A stretch of DNA of 64,000 nucleotides from Ophthalmolycus amberensis (lineage: Eukaryota; Chordata; Actinopteri; Perciformes; Zoarcidae), in contig JAFEUB010001021.1 in assembly GCA_024529925.1 (NCBI GenBank), positions 1,008,501 to 1,072,500 of the forward strand. The letters are read 5' to 3'. A program made the translations under genes and the position numbers. Positions 13,623-25,759 of the stretch are shown piece after piece (position 1 is the stretch's first letter; every line of letters starts with the position of its first letter). The notes beneath the pieces are model-generated. The model did no database searches. It saw nothing but the letters and a program-made list of their open reading frames with translations, and was not told the DNA's origin.

Positions 13623-13662
<40 letters not shown>
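13623..13662. repeat. (CA)n microsatellite
   Basis: About 20 CA units followed by an imperfect cacccacacac tail. Confidence 0.95.
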
Positions 13663-13664
<2 letters not shown>

Positions 13665-14881
13665 ACACACAATCTTCATCTCACAGACACTAAATCATCG
13701 CAGCACCACCCTCTACTCACCCCGTCTATGCTAATGTATTGACTTTTAAGAAGGTATGAATAGTTTAGATCCAGCATAGATCAAACTGGCATGAGCAGGA
13801 TACTTAGATTGTGCCTTTGATAAAGCCGCCTGATCTGCCCTCTGAATTCCTGGTCCGCACATCTCACAGTTTATTCACCGTCATCTGGTGTGAACAGTGG
13901 TAAGGGCAAACTATATCTGGACTACCAGCGGTCTTGTAAAGTCAAGTATTGAATCACATATATTGAACTTAATGTCTTATAAGAGTAAATATGGCCCCAC
14001 AGCCTGTGTTTTTGTGTATTTTTCTCTTCAGTTTAATTCCAGGCCTAGATGCAGAACGGATAGCCGAGTGCAGCTGCCCGCTTTGCAGACTGTAAGTTAT
14101 CGTTCCCCGAGCCGGTGAGGCTGACTGCTTTCAGTGTCATTTCATGATTACGTCTAATCTCCGGGTTGCATGTTCCATCTGCAAGAATATCCCCAAGAAT
14201 CCGCAGCAAGCCTGGAGCCGAAATGTGCCTATTGTCTAGCTGATGCAGGATTGTTAATCCTCAGGTAGTCCTCTCAATTACCTTTAAAAATAAAAATCGA
14301 TAGTCCTTAGACGTGCCATCGCTGTCAATGCGTTGGATGCTGTCGGGTTTGTCACCTTCTCTCTCGCCCCCCCAGCTCATCAGCTATCCTGTCACATTCC
14401 CACCGTGGAGAGGCGATTGGGCCTCCTGTCACTTGGTAAATGCATTTCTGCCTGCCACAGCCGAAGTAGGGCAATCTACTGGCGCTGAGGCAATGTATTA
14501 CAAGGCAGATGATTGTGTTCAAGTGTACAGCACATTGCTGGGAAAGTGATAGATGTGTGATTACAGTCTGAATAATGAACCCGCTGCCTAACATCGGTAG
14601 ACTGTATTGTCTGTTGGGAATGTACGCTGGAGAGCCTCACTGTAATTTCGTTTACTACCCTGGACAGGTGCCAGTGTGAATAATAAAAACATGACACACT
14701 GCACTTTCAAAGGGATTTTGGGACTTAGGGGGAAAATAAGTGAAGTCGTTTGCTTAAATACAAACAGCTAAAGTAAAATGTTTCAGTGTCTTGTTCAGGA
14801 TGGCAAGAGACGACACTAACTTGGCTCTGTGTAGGACCAGCGCGAGGGTCGTAGGATGATTTTAGGGGTGCGAAGGTTCAC

Positions 14882-15031
14882 AGAGTGCTGCAGGGATGGT
14901 GTATTTTTGTAGTCCAACCCGCAAGTTAGCGTCACGCTGGTTCCCTTCGTCTGAACTTCGAGATGAGGGAACCGGAAGTGCAAAAATGCTAACTAATCTC
15001 CGGGTTTGAGGACTCATTCTTGCAGCACTCT
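14882..15031. mobile_element. Fold-back (palindromic) MITE-like element
   Basis: The 150-bp segment is bounded by perfect 11-bp inverted repeats: AGAGTGCTGCA at 14882-14892 and TGCAGCACTCT at 15021-15031. Inside, AACCCGCAAGTTAGC (about 14919) pairs imperfectly with GCTAACTAATCTCCGGGTT (about 14988). The centre has GGTTCCC (about 14939) facing GGGAACC (about 14966). The whole segment can therefore fold into one long hairpin with few internal loops. It has no coding capacity. I do not name the superfamily, since the target-site duplication is not clear. Confidence 0.6.
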
Positions 15032-16278
15032 ATAGGATGAGAAAGCAACTTTCACTGTGCATACGCGTTCTTCAGGTCTCTTCACCCGTCTGCTAATATT
15101 GAATCAAGTTCGTCGACTGGAAAAGGGATTTCTGCATCGCTGCTGGCTTCTTTGGGCCCTGACCTCTGCTGTGCAAAGGGCTTGTTTGAAGGCAATTTAT
15201 ATGTGCAAGGCTTGATTTAAATAATATATAACAAATAAATACATAGATATCTGTGCAGCTTTAAAACCAAATAGTTCCCAAATCCAGCTGTTTCCCAGTG
15301 TATTGGGAATGTGTCGATATGATTTTTAAAGATCTGTTGATGAATAGTTATATTAAATTAATTCATCTTTACTGTATTTCTGTTGTCAGCCTATCTTTCA
15401 AAAATTGTCCCCACTATCAATAGAACATACACTAAACAAATAATTCCAACCGCTTCTGAAACGACAACCTCAATAGAAACAAATGATCACAGTTCATCGG
15501 TTTGTTATAATACGAACACATTCTAGCATTTAACAGGATTATCTGCTGATAACAAGTAGCACAAACTAACCAAATGTAAGCGTGAACCTGTGATTCCTTA
15601 TTGATTTCACATAATACATTCACTTCAGTGATGAAAAGAAATTGTGACCCATTTATTTATTTATGGTCAATGCTTTACGGGTTGAAGAGAGTGCAGGATG
15701 GATATTTGAACGTTTTCTACGCTCTATATAAATAGCCTAATATGGAAGTAGATGGGTAATGTCTGAGTGTGCCAGCTGGAGATAGAGCTGGACCATTAGT
15801 GTCACACCGTGCGGCTCAGCATTGTTCCTCTCAGCGAACTGAAACAGGCGAAAGCCAACCTGTTGCAGAAAGCTGCTGTGCAGATGGGACTGTGAGGAGG
15901 ACGAGGTGGGTTCTTCTTTCTTGCAGACGTTTGGGATTGAATCCGGCCTGGTGCCCCGTTGTGCTTTACTGATACTACTTTTACCTCTTTTTACTCAATT
16001 TTTTAAATGTTCTTTCTGTCCTCCCCTCTTAATAACCCTCCACCTCCCACTATACTTCTTTTATTTCCTTCCCTTCTCACTCCGTGTACAGGGAGTGGTG
16101 TTTTTGGCAGTCATGTGACTTTTTGTCTGAACACAATTGCCGGTGTTCCCCATTGGTCGGTTTTCTTTGAAAGAGCGTTGGTTTCCCGGGTGACGGGGAA
16201 TGGCGGCACCCCTTCACTTTTCAGCTGCCCCCCCCCCCCCTGCATTGCTCTGAGCCGGTCTCTCTCTCTCTCTCACAG

Positions 16279-16419
16279 GATGTGGTGGATCAGGTAGCCC
16301 GTGAGCACGACGCACACAGACAGTGATTCGGTTGTGTAGCTCTTCCTCCTCCCCTTCTTCTTCTTCTTCTTCTTTCTCATCGGCCGGGCGGTCACGGGGA
16401 GGCCATTATTCTGCAGGAG
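16279..16419 (+). promoter_or_regulatory. Candidate promoter / untranslated first exon (possibly RASSF7)
   Basis: A GC-rich island in AT-rich surroundings. An inverted CCAAT box (ATTGG in ccccattggtcgg, about 16152) and a CRE-like gtgacgggg (about 16190) precede a CpG-containing stretch. That stretch ends in a strong donor, GCAGGAG/GTGAGT, with the last exon base at 16419. A pyrimidine run plus CAG ending at 16278 could also make this an internal exon. RASSF7 has an acceptor 2 bases into a 5' UTR exon far downstream (35616), so it needs an upstream untranslated exon; this is one of two candidates. The link is inferred from strand and position only. Confidence 0.35.
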
Positions 16420-18177
16420 GTGAGTGAAACAAATGGCCTTGTTTATTCTGAGTTAAGAGGGTTTTTTTCCCACTGACTTTACACTTTTTTTGTTTCCTTT
16501 CTAGTTGTGGCTGGACTCGTTTTCAATACTGCCAAAGTCACACAAAGTAAAGGACATACTAGTCATTGATTAAACGATGACTTATTGATTTTAGATATTT
16601 TAGATAAGTACAACTTATCAGTTGTATAAAATGCATGCTTAGCATTGTGACCATATGTCATAAGATTAAGCGATGATGAATCTCTCAGAATAATTTTTCA
16701 GCACCTGTATGATCGTGTACTGTGATACCTAAGAACCGTGTGTGCAGATGCTATACATTTGTTATGGCGTGGCACCCCAGTTGGCTTGGCACGGCTCTTT
16801 AAGTGTCCAACAGGAGAGAGCGTGACTAAAACCTTGTGTAGATAACTCGGTCTCAAGACGAGCCAAAGGTATTCCTCCTCTGTAGCGAGAGCTGCACAGT
16901 AGGCCTGCTTCCTGTTTTATGTCCCATGAAAGATTCAACAGCTGTGTTGCACTCTCGGTGTGGGTCGTGTCCGGGAATCGGGGCCACTTTGTGAGGATTT
17001 TCTCGGCACGGCTGCCGTCCTGAAGTGGCCGGTGCCCTCTCTGCACCCCTTTTGTCGGGCTCCACCAACCAGGTGGTCGCCGATGTGTTGGGTTACCGTG
17101 GCAACACCGAAAGCGGGCTCCCCTGCCCCTCCGTCAGGTGCACTTTATCTGATGACCTGAAGGATCCTTTGCACATACACACTCGCACTCCCACACACAC
17201 ACAGTAGCATCTGCTATAGCTGACACTTGACCCCTCACACAGGCAAGGCACACATGAAAGGAGAGTTGTGATGGATTTTAGGGGATTAATGTAATCATAC
17301 ATGTAGGTTAGGTTCACTGATTCTTGCTGCTTTTCTAACTACTGAATGTAAAACGCTGCTTAAGCGGTCCCCTCCTCTGCATACTTTCCTTCCCCTAGTC
17401 AGCCTCCCCTCAGGCTATACTCTTGTCTCTTTGTAAACAATGAAGTGTGGCTGTTAACCTTAGACCACCCCATGCAGGTAAAAAGTCTGGAGCCTCATCC
17501 AAGCCCTTGTTTTGTGTAAGGTCATGCATCACAGGCCGTTAAAATGGCTTATTAACGTTTGTTAATAGAGACGTACCAGTTGCTCGTCTGTAATGAATGC
17601 TCCAAGACTCGTGGAGCGAGCAGGGAGCAGCGCTGGAGCGCGTGTCATTGATCCGCAGCCTGGAATCACGCAGCTGATGCAACCGGGAGGAAACTGGCGC
17701 TGAGGCCTTGTTGTTGTCTCTGACAGGCTGCCATGATGTCACCACTGCTGACCCGACAGTCCTAGCATTCCTGCTGATAGGGTTTTACGCAGACGTGCAG
17801 GGGAGTATGTGGGAGATATATGTGGGCGAGATGCACAGACTTGCACACATATGGCCTTTGTCTAAGCGCTGATTAGTAATCTGGCATGTCCACCGACACA
17901 CACGCACACACACGTAATTAATTCAGTCTCATGCACATGCACGCACTCAGACCCTCGACCACCCCGATAAAGATGGCGATGGCAGTCTCACCGGCCTCGT
18001 TAAAATTCAACAGGTCTTCAAGTGTCTGGTACTTGAAGTCCTGGTGAATCCTTTTTTGCATATATCCTCTGCTTCCAACTAAAATCTCTGTTGTTAGAAT
18101 GGTGCGATTAGAGAACTTTATTATGCACTGGTGTCATCATGTCTTTATGTGTGCGCATGCATGCTCACATTTATCTG

Positions 18178-18198
18178 TGTGTGTGTGTGTGTGTGTGC
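18178..18198. repeat. (GT)n microsatellite
   Basis: About ten GT units in gene-free sequence. Confidence 0.9.
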
Positions 18199-20918
18199 AC
18201 TTATAGGTCATTATTGTAGCTACAAAAGACTTTCCTGCTATACACAGCTACAGCTTTCCTTTGATCCAGCAAAGCCACTGAAGGAAAGAGATGACAGCCT
18301 CGGTGCAGTGAAAGCTTTTAAATGCTGTTTTTCCTGCAGGTGTTTGGATAGCCCTTTCCCCCAGACACCGAGAGTGGAAGAGAGCAGTATCGTAAACAAT
18401 GTTGGACAGAAAAGCGAGGGTGACGTCTTGGACAAATGGAAAAGCATTTAGACTCGACAGACGGATGTAAGAAAAACGTTGTCCGACAAACAAACTCCAG
18501 GCGCAGGCATGCAGACGGGCAGACTGGGCGTCAGTAGTGCGTCCAGGGGCCTCTACCTCGCTCTGTGTGGGGCTTACCAAAGCTTTTGTTCACCTCCGAC
18601 CCCTGACCTGCTCCGACGTGATAGCTCCCCTGTCACCAACTTAGCATTTCCTGTGCATCCCCTCTCCACTGGCTTTTGTTTTTTCACCGAGATCATCATT
18701 AAATCTTCAGCTCCAACCCCCACGCAGGCCAATATCTCCTCCTGCCTGCTCTTTGTTTCCTTGCTCCCTCTCAGTGCACATGGCGTGCTTTGACCAGAGC
18801 TGCGGCCTGTGGGTTGGGTTCCCCTTGTGTCCTGAGGAATCCTCAGCTTAGCCCAGGACCCGATGCGTGTACGGAGGCCACCGGCAGTAACGTCTTGTTG
18901 ACTTTGACGACTCTTTTGTTCCCCGGCTGGCGTGTATTTCTTGCATTTCTTAAAGACACAGAGACGAACGAAAAGGCCGATCGTCGACATCCCGTCCGGC
19001 TTTGCGCACGAGTGAAAAGTCGAAGGCCATGCGCCGGTTACAGCTTTCTCCGAGTACCATCAGGCTGTAACCAATCTCCATTTATTGATAGGAACAGCAC
19101 AGAGCTGCGCAGTGTGACACTAATGGTACAGTTTTATCTCAAAAGACATAGATTGACGATACATCTACTGAAATAGGATGAAGACAAACGGGTTTAGAGG
19201 GAATTAAGGAAGGAGATGAGGCACTACTCCCAACAGGCCCATTTGAAAGCATTGAAGGACAATGTTGCAGCTTTTTATTTAGGTCCAAATTTAATTCCTC
19301 CCTTTACATATAGCCCCTCAAAAGATGCATGTCAGAGGTAGACATGCTTTTTGAATGGTGGTAACTTAGCCCGGAGCCAGTCTGGACCGGTTCAGAATAA
19401 AAAGAGGTGCGGCCAAAGTCCAAACAACTTGGAAGCTGCTAAAAGCCAATAGAGCGTGCTTTGTGAGTGCGATCTGAAGAGTGTTAGAAAAAAGAAAGAA
19501 GGTATTTTCTTTCTTTTTTTTTATCCTGTGTTTGGAGGAATGCAACGTTAGTTTACCTGCAGTACATATGTTGATCCAAGTGACCCTCTCCCGCTGTCTT
19601 TTTCACTTTGTACTCCCCTGTCTTCTCTTTGTCCTCAGGTTCACCGTGACAGCTGTATTTTCAATGCAGCTGTTGTTGTTTGTAAGATGATATAGTGACA
19701 TGCATTTGCTTCCAAAACATGAATCATCTTCTGAGCCAGGTTTTCTGGGATGAAAACAAAAGTCTTTGTCTGTTCTTGGCGTGAGTTGTGCGCTATATTT
19801 ACGTCTCAACAGTGCAATTACATTCGCTGGTGAAAGCCGTCCCGCTTGTCATAATAATACACAAGACTATAGCTTCAGTACTGGGCCCAACAGCGCTGTC
19901 CTGACCATAATGAGACGGCAACGCTATACTTAGGCATGTTTGTCCAAAACAGAGCTTTACTAGCTCGCGTTGCTCACCATGAGTATGAAAAACGATGCCA
20001 ACAAAAGTTCAGGATTTCTTGCAACTTGTTTGGGCTTTCTGAAAATAGAGCTAGCGTTGTCTGCTCTCATTCCACACTCGCGGTCCAGGCTTTAGTCTTG
20101 ACCGACCTGTGGTCCACCTGTTGAAGGCTGTTTTTAGGGAAAGGCTGAATAAATAGAGAGAGAAGAAGAAGGGGTGGGGGTTTCAACAAGCAGAACGGGA
20201 AGGGGTTGAGCGGTGGCAGCAACGTAATGCTATTCATTCTTGGTGAATAATGGCCAACAAAGACACTATCAGCATGTATTCCCCTCACTCTGCGCCCCTC
20301 CACAGAACCTATTGAACTGCTGCCAGACCCAACCAGTCTGTTTCTCAGCCCGAGAGCCATCTTCCTGTCTCGTCTGAGTTGAGTTACGGCGGGCGCCCCA
20401 CTCGTTGGACAAATTTATACCTAAATTTATAACGCTTTTTAGACCCTGCCTTTGTTTTCTTTAGCTTTCTTTGCTGAATGCAGAGGGAGGGGTTGGAGGA
20501 GGAGGAAAGGGGGGGTTGCAAGAATGTTTGAGTCACAGAAAAAGAGGGATGATATGTGGGGCTTGACAGGGGAGGGTGGGACGAGGGAGGCACAGCGGTG
20601 GGAGGTGCCCTGAGGAATGCCTGGAAGGTGTCGGGAGAAGTCTCGAAAGTGCTTTTGGGCCGATAATCCTCCACATCACAATACCCTCACCCCACCACTC
20701 TGATTTCAGCCCTGTTGTCTCTCCATCGTCACACTCTCAAACGGATGAGGAGGACTTGTGAGAACCAGAACCTGATGAGGGCCTGGTGGTGATGGGTAAC
20801 GGTCAGTCAGGATCCATAAAGTGTACTTACTTCTCTGCTGCTTTTAAAATGTCGCTCCTCCATGGCACCTCCAGCCTTTTCTCACTCTCGCGTACCTAAG
20901 CAAGGCCTCAGGAGGCTT

Positions 20919-20938
20919 CCCCCCCCCCCCCCCCCCCC
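20919..20938. repeat. Poly-C tract
   Basis: Twenty consecutive C followed by accccacc. Length in such a run is prone to assembly error. Confidence 0.9.
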
Positions 20939-21574
20939 ACCCCCACCAGTGTGGTTCAAGGGATTTATCAAACAACACAGCTTAGATGTGCCAAAAGCTT
21001 TTGCTTTATAGGCAGAACAGTGAAACGGCTCTCATGGATGCGAGCGGACTCCTAGCGGGCCTCTGTGACTCGTGCTGGCTAAAAGCTGTTTTAATTCACC
21101 AAATGAATGCAATTAATCCAAGATGTCTATTTTTTGGAGCGTCTGCTTTATACGATGTGCTCACATGGTTATTAGGCGCGGTGACTGCGTGTCCTCCTTA
21201 GTCTGATCAGAATACAATCTGACGTCAGACGAAGGCAAAGTAAACACGGGGATGAAGTAGATGTTGTGATTGTCGATGGCCTGCTGCTGCTCAGTAGGAA
21301 GTAGGATGTTCTTTTGAAACTGGAATCAGGATTTCTGTTGACTCTGTGTGACTGTCTTTTGAACTGCCACTGAATTCTAACACGCGCATTTGTTTTAGTA
21401 TTTATTATCCAATGTCCTCAGCTCACTCAAGGAAAATAAGCAAACAAGTTAAAGTACCAGTTAGATGGTCAAAGATGCTCCGACATAAGTAGCCATGGAT
21501 AGAAAAAGAGGAGTCGGCTCATGCTGAGAGGCTCCGACACATTCTGCCTCACCCATTGGTCACGCATGTCTTAG

Positions 21575-21578
<4 letters not shown>

Positions 21579-21615
<37 letters not shown>
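21579..21615. repeat. (GT)n microsatellite
   Basis: About 18 GT units. Confidence 0.95.
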
Positions 21616-21617
<2 letters not shown>

Positions 21618-22099
21618 AGCTGTGGAGATACAAGGTTCAGGATAGTGGCATTGTTTTATGATCTAATGTTGAGTGCTAATAATTGACTAAGCTTTTGTTT
21701 TGTACATGTGTCGCTCTCTGGACCGGGCTTGTCAGATTCAGCTTGCTTCATTCTCTGATGTGTCCAACTCAAACACAGACTCCCCAATTGCACCTGGTCT
21801 GCCGGACAATGACCTCATTCCAGGAAAAGGAAGCAAATCACCTGACAGACTCATTTGTGTAATCAGCTGTTCATGTGACTGGAGGGCGGATGTCTAATGC
21901 CTCGGGCTGCAGATCGTACAAACAGTAGACTCGTATGTAAATGCACACGCATGCAAAGAGTTCAAGTTTATTCCGCTCTTATCGCAATCTCACAAGCAGC
22001 CCCTGTGTGTCGTTGGAGAATGGAGAATGCAAAGTGAATGAATTGATACAGAGCGAGGACGACAAAGTCGAAAACGAGCTTTCAACTACCTGAGAAAGG

Positions 22100-22636
22100 G
22101 GGAGGTACCTGATCCGTCAGCGCGGCCAGAAAGGGTGGGGAGAACAAGAGTGAGAGAGGAGTGACTGGTGTTTCTGTGTGGGTGAGAGACAGAGAGGAGG
22201 AGGAGGAGGAGGGGTGTAGACTCTGAGAGAGAGCGAGAGAGAGACAGACAGAGAGAGATCCCAGTCTCTCAGATCTGGGCTGTGGTGAGGACACCCAGGA
22301 GAAGTGCATTCCTGAGGCAGCCAGCGAGGAGAAGGCGGAGAAGTCGCGACATCCTTTATATCTCTGTGTGACCACGTCAGACTGCCTCTGACCTCAGGAC
22401 TCTGGACTCGCACACTCCTCTCTCTCTCACACACACACACACACACCCTCACCCTCATTCACTCGCTGCTGCCTCGCACACCAGCCGCACAACCGGCTCT
22501 GCTGCTCTTGTCAGAAGTAAAGGATTTAACACCCCTGCCCCCCCCCTCTCCCGGGTGAGGAAAAAGCGACGGAGAGAGTAAAATACAGACGGAGGAATTA
22601 AAGACACAGAAGAGAAGGACACAATCCTCTCACTCG
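22100..22636 (+). promoter_or_regulatory. Second candidate untranslated first exon (possibly RASSF7)
   Basis: A purine-rich GA block (22140-22255), a CA tract and a GC-rich part resemble teleost 5' UTRs. The stretch ends in an excellent donor, TCACTCG/GTGAGT, with the last exon base at 22636. A TATA-like word (ctttatatctc) lies at about 22354. No conserved open frame runs through it; the minus-strand frames are repeat artefacts. If transcribed, it could splice to the RASSF7 exon at 35616. The assignment is an inference. Confidence 0.35.
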
Positions 22637-23499
22637 GTGAGTGTACGAGCTTTTCTTCGGGAGGTTGTTTGAATGCGTCCTTGCCCGTTTGAATGTCAGC
22701 GTCGGGAAGTTTCTCTGAAGTCGGCCCATCTGTCTTTGGCTTCGCTGTGTGTTCCAGCATGCGTGTTAAGAGAGCTATTAGAAGTGTGAGCTTGTGTGTG
22801 TGTGTGTGTGTGTACCTGTGTGTACCAGCCTACCTGTTGACACCAGACCCACCACCCAAGTATTCCTGCTTGAAGAAAAAAACAAAAACGACCCAAACCT
22901 GTTTGGGTGAAACTCCACTCTTTGGGCACTTGTGTTTTTTCACTTTTTGGGTGAGTTTGTGTCTTTGTGTTTGGAGTACTCCCAGTGTTGAGTCAGAGAG
23001 CCGGGCCCCTGCGTGCATGTTTTTTTGTGTGTTGGGACAAGTGCAGGGCACGAGCATGTTCCTGCCTCATTTAACGGTTAACGTTCTACACATCTCAAAT
23101 GCCAACACTAATGCACAAAACCACTCCAAGCCGATTTCAACATTGACTCATCGTTACGCATGGCCGGCATCTTATTCAACATTTGCCAGCACGGTATGCG
23201 TCAGATGGTAGAACTTGGAGCTCATTAGCGATCTGTGTTTGTGGTCCAATCTGAGCCGTCGATTGGAAACCCCTCACCCCACCGGTGAGGTGGTTCTTTT
23301 TGTGGGAGTTACACGGTCATACCTCGTGTGTTATCTCACAGGTTCCAGAGAGATAACGTCATCGTAGTAAATGGTTAAGAGAGGAAAGAACCAAATGGAA
23401 AACTTTGAATGCAGCATAATATCACAGCTTTCACTTGGCTCCCATTCATTTATTTCAATTATAGCAATCCCATTCAGTTGTTATCTCTTTTTTCCCCCC

Positions 23500-23569
23500 A
23501 TATATATATCTATATATATATATATAGATATATATACATATACACTATATATATATATATATATATATG
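23500..23569. repeat. (TA)n / TATATC-rich microsatellite
   Basis: Seventy bases of TA repeats broken by single C or G (tatc, tagata). A small relative of the large AT satellite at 61.2 kb. Confidence 0.9.
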
Positions 23570-24067
23570 TACCTGCTCCTGGTAATCCTTGTTTGCTCAT
23601 TTAACTGTGTCAGGTGCTGCACACCACACGCTCCCTGCGAAACCAGTCGTCCTAAGTATCGTGCATTTGTTTCCTTGAACCAGTAAACTGTGGAAAGTTG
23701 AGCGCGATGGAAAGCAGAGAAGTGCTGATGTAACGTGTTGCTATATGTCCCCTGTCATTGAAGCACGAAAGATGTTATTCCTAAAGCAACTATCCGATGG
23801 CACACGATACTGGTTTGCCAGCCATCTGAACGCGTTATAAAACTTTCAGCTTTTCTTTCAAGCCTTGTTTAGTCAGCACTTCTTTTCCCTTTGTGTCCCC
23901 CTCGCTGCCGAGATATTTCTCATTTTCTATCACATGAATGAGCCTGTTCAGCACGGAGAGAGCCGAGTGTCCTCTGAGAGTCGTCGTGCCTTGTTCTCCG
24001 CAATGTTATTTTTACTGCTCTTTCACTGCTCGAATACACAGATGGACTCTCCTCTTTTTCTAGAGTA

Positions 24068-24122
<55 letters not shown>
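24068..24122. repeat. (GTCT)n tetranucleotide microsatellite
   Basis: Nearly fourteen perfect GTCT units. The minus-strand frame across it, a Thr-Asp-Arg-Gln repeat, is an artefact. Confidence 0.95.
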
Positions 24123-24799
24123 ACTCAGCTCGCATGGCAAAGAAAGCCAAGTCCACCCATGCACACCGAGAGAGATCCCTTGGGAATATTTCGGGAAGAG
24201 ACTTAATTTCTCACCGTCCTTATCAAGAGTGTTTGCCCAACTCCCACAGATGCACTCGGGGGCCGAGAAGTAATTGGAACCGCTGTGTGACAGCAATAAT
24301 ATGTTTGCATGTTTTTGGTTTCGTGAAGGCTGGTTTGAACCACTTTCTTTCTCACGCGTTGCTCCGTCTACCACTCGTGCTTTCCGTGCGTCCTTCCTCC
24401 TGCCTGTGCAATGTGACAGAAGGTAGTGCTGTGCTCTGCTCATGTCGGATCCATTAGGGATGAAAGCACACTGCAGTGATAAGATTGATCCCAGTCCTCC
24501 TCGCATCACATTCACATCCTCGCACCCCGGCTCCCTTCATCTTCCCTCACACCCCAATTTTTCAATCCAAAGTCAACCCAGTTTTTCAGTATCTCAGATC
24601 ATCATTTTTCTTGTGCAGGATGTGGTACAAATTCTCGGTGATTCAAAGAAAATGTCTTCCGGCTTCAATTTTCCGCACAGGACACTTTTTATGAAATAGG
24701 ACCGTTCCTGCTTCAGTCCCCAGGTGCTGTTTGTTGTACCAGGAAGGGTATTATGTACTTGGCTAGCAGAAGGAGTCTGGCATTCAGCCCAGCCCAGCC

Positions 24800-24802
<3 letters not shown>

Positions 24803-24852
<50 letters not shown>
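24803..24852. repeat. (CA)25 microsatellite
   Basis: About 25 perfect CA units, preceded by a short CAGCC tandem (about 24785). Confidence 0.95.
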
Positions 24853-24854
<2 letters not shown>

Positions 24855-25589
24855 CCTTACTTCACCTGTTGTATCCGAGGAGGTAAAGACAAACACAACA
24901 GACCTGCTGTTTGTCAGCTGGGAGGCTATAATTACTGAGGAAGGAGGGGATTTGGAGAAGAATTTCTCTGCAGTTCTGCTTTTAGATCTTTTAGACCCTT
25001 TCAAGAGCACCTGAAAACGCATTGTTGTTCTGTAAAACTGCAGAACATTTTGGACCGATCTGAAACGAGCATGTGTTTCTGATCCCAGAGGGAATGGATT
25101 TCTGCCAACCTGAAAGCCACTCTACTTGCTTTCTGTCTTCATTCAACCTTTTTAGGGAATGTTGTTGTTTAGGTCATTGAACGGCGCAAACATCCATAGC
25201 CTGAATCTTTCTTCGGTCATCCAAGGTGTGCAGGTCAGAGGTTAGATTGATCTGAGAATGTTCTTCCAGAGCTCAGTCTTCCTAAGGGCATGTTCCCATT
25301 CCCAAACGAGTCCAGCGGACCGTAAAGTTCACCCGAGTGAACGCTGTCATGTCATGTCCTGTCAGTTTGAACTTTAGCCTTCATGGGTGTTCGCTCCGTC
25401 ACCTCGTCAAACCCAAAGCTTCACATGTCCTGTTCTTTCGTAACCGCTTGAAACCCGCTGGCAGGTCGTAGTTGCTGGGGTTTTATATCCCTCTGTGTGT
25501 GTTTGTCTCTCTCTGTCCATGGCTCTCAATTCTACCGAGGGTAGTGATTGTACCGGCGGTAAACATCTCTGCCAGTCCCCCTGGGACGG

Positions 25590-25591
<2 letters not shown>

Positions 25592-25628
<37 letters not shown>
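25592..25628. repeat. (GT)n microsatellite
   Basis: About 18 GT units. A G-run of about 17 follows at about 25740-25756. Confidence 0.95.
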
Positions 25629-25632
<4 letters not shown>

Positions 25633-25759
25633 AGCAGCAGGTTGCTCCCTTTGCTCAACCAGCCATGCCGTGTTGACTCTCTGCACACAGCGCTCTCTGG
25701 GCAGTAAATAACATGGTGCCTCGGCCAAGGGCCCCGGACTGGGGGGGGGGGGGGGGTCA

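Noticed and set aside
22082..22458. Minus-strand ORFs of about 100 codons near 22.1-22.5 kb
   Set aside because: They consist of Ser/Leu/Pro runs produced by GA and CA tracts; the region is better read as a + strand UTR-like exon.
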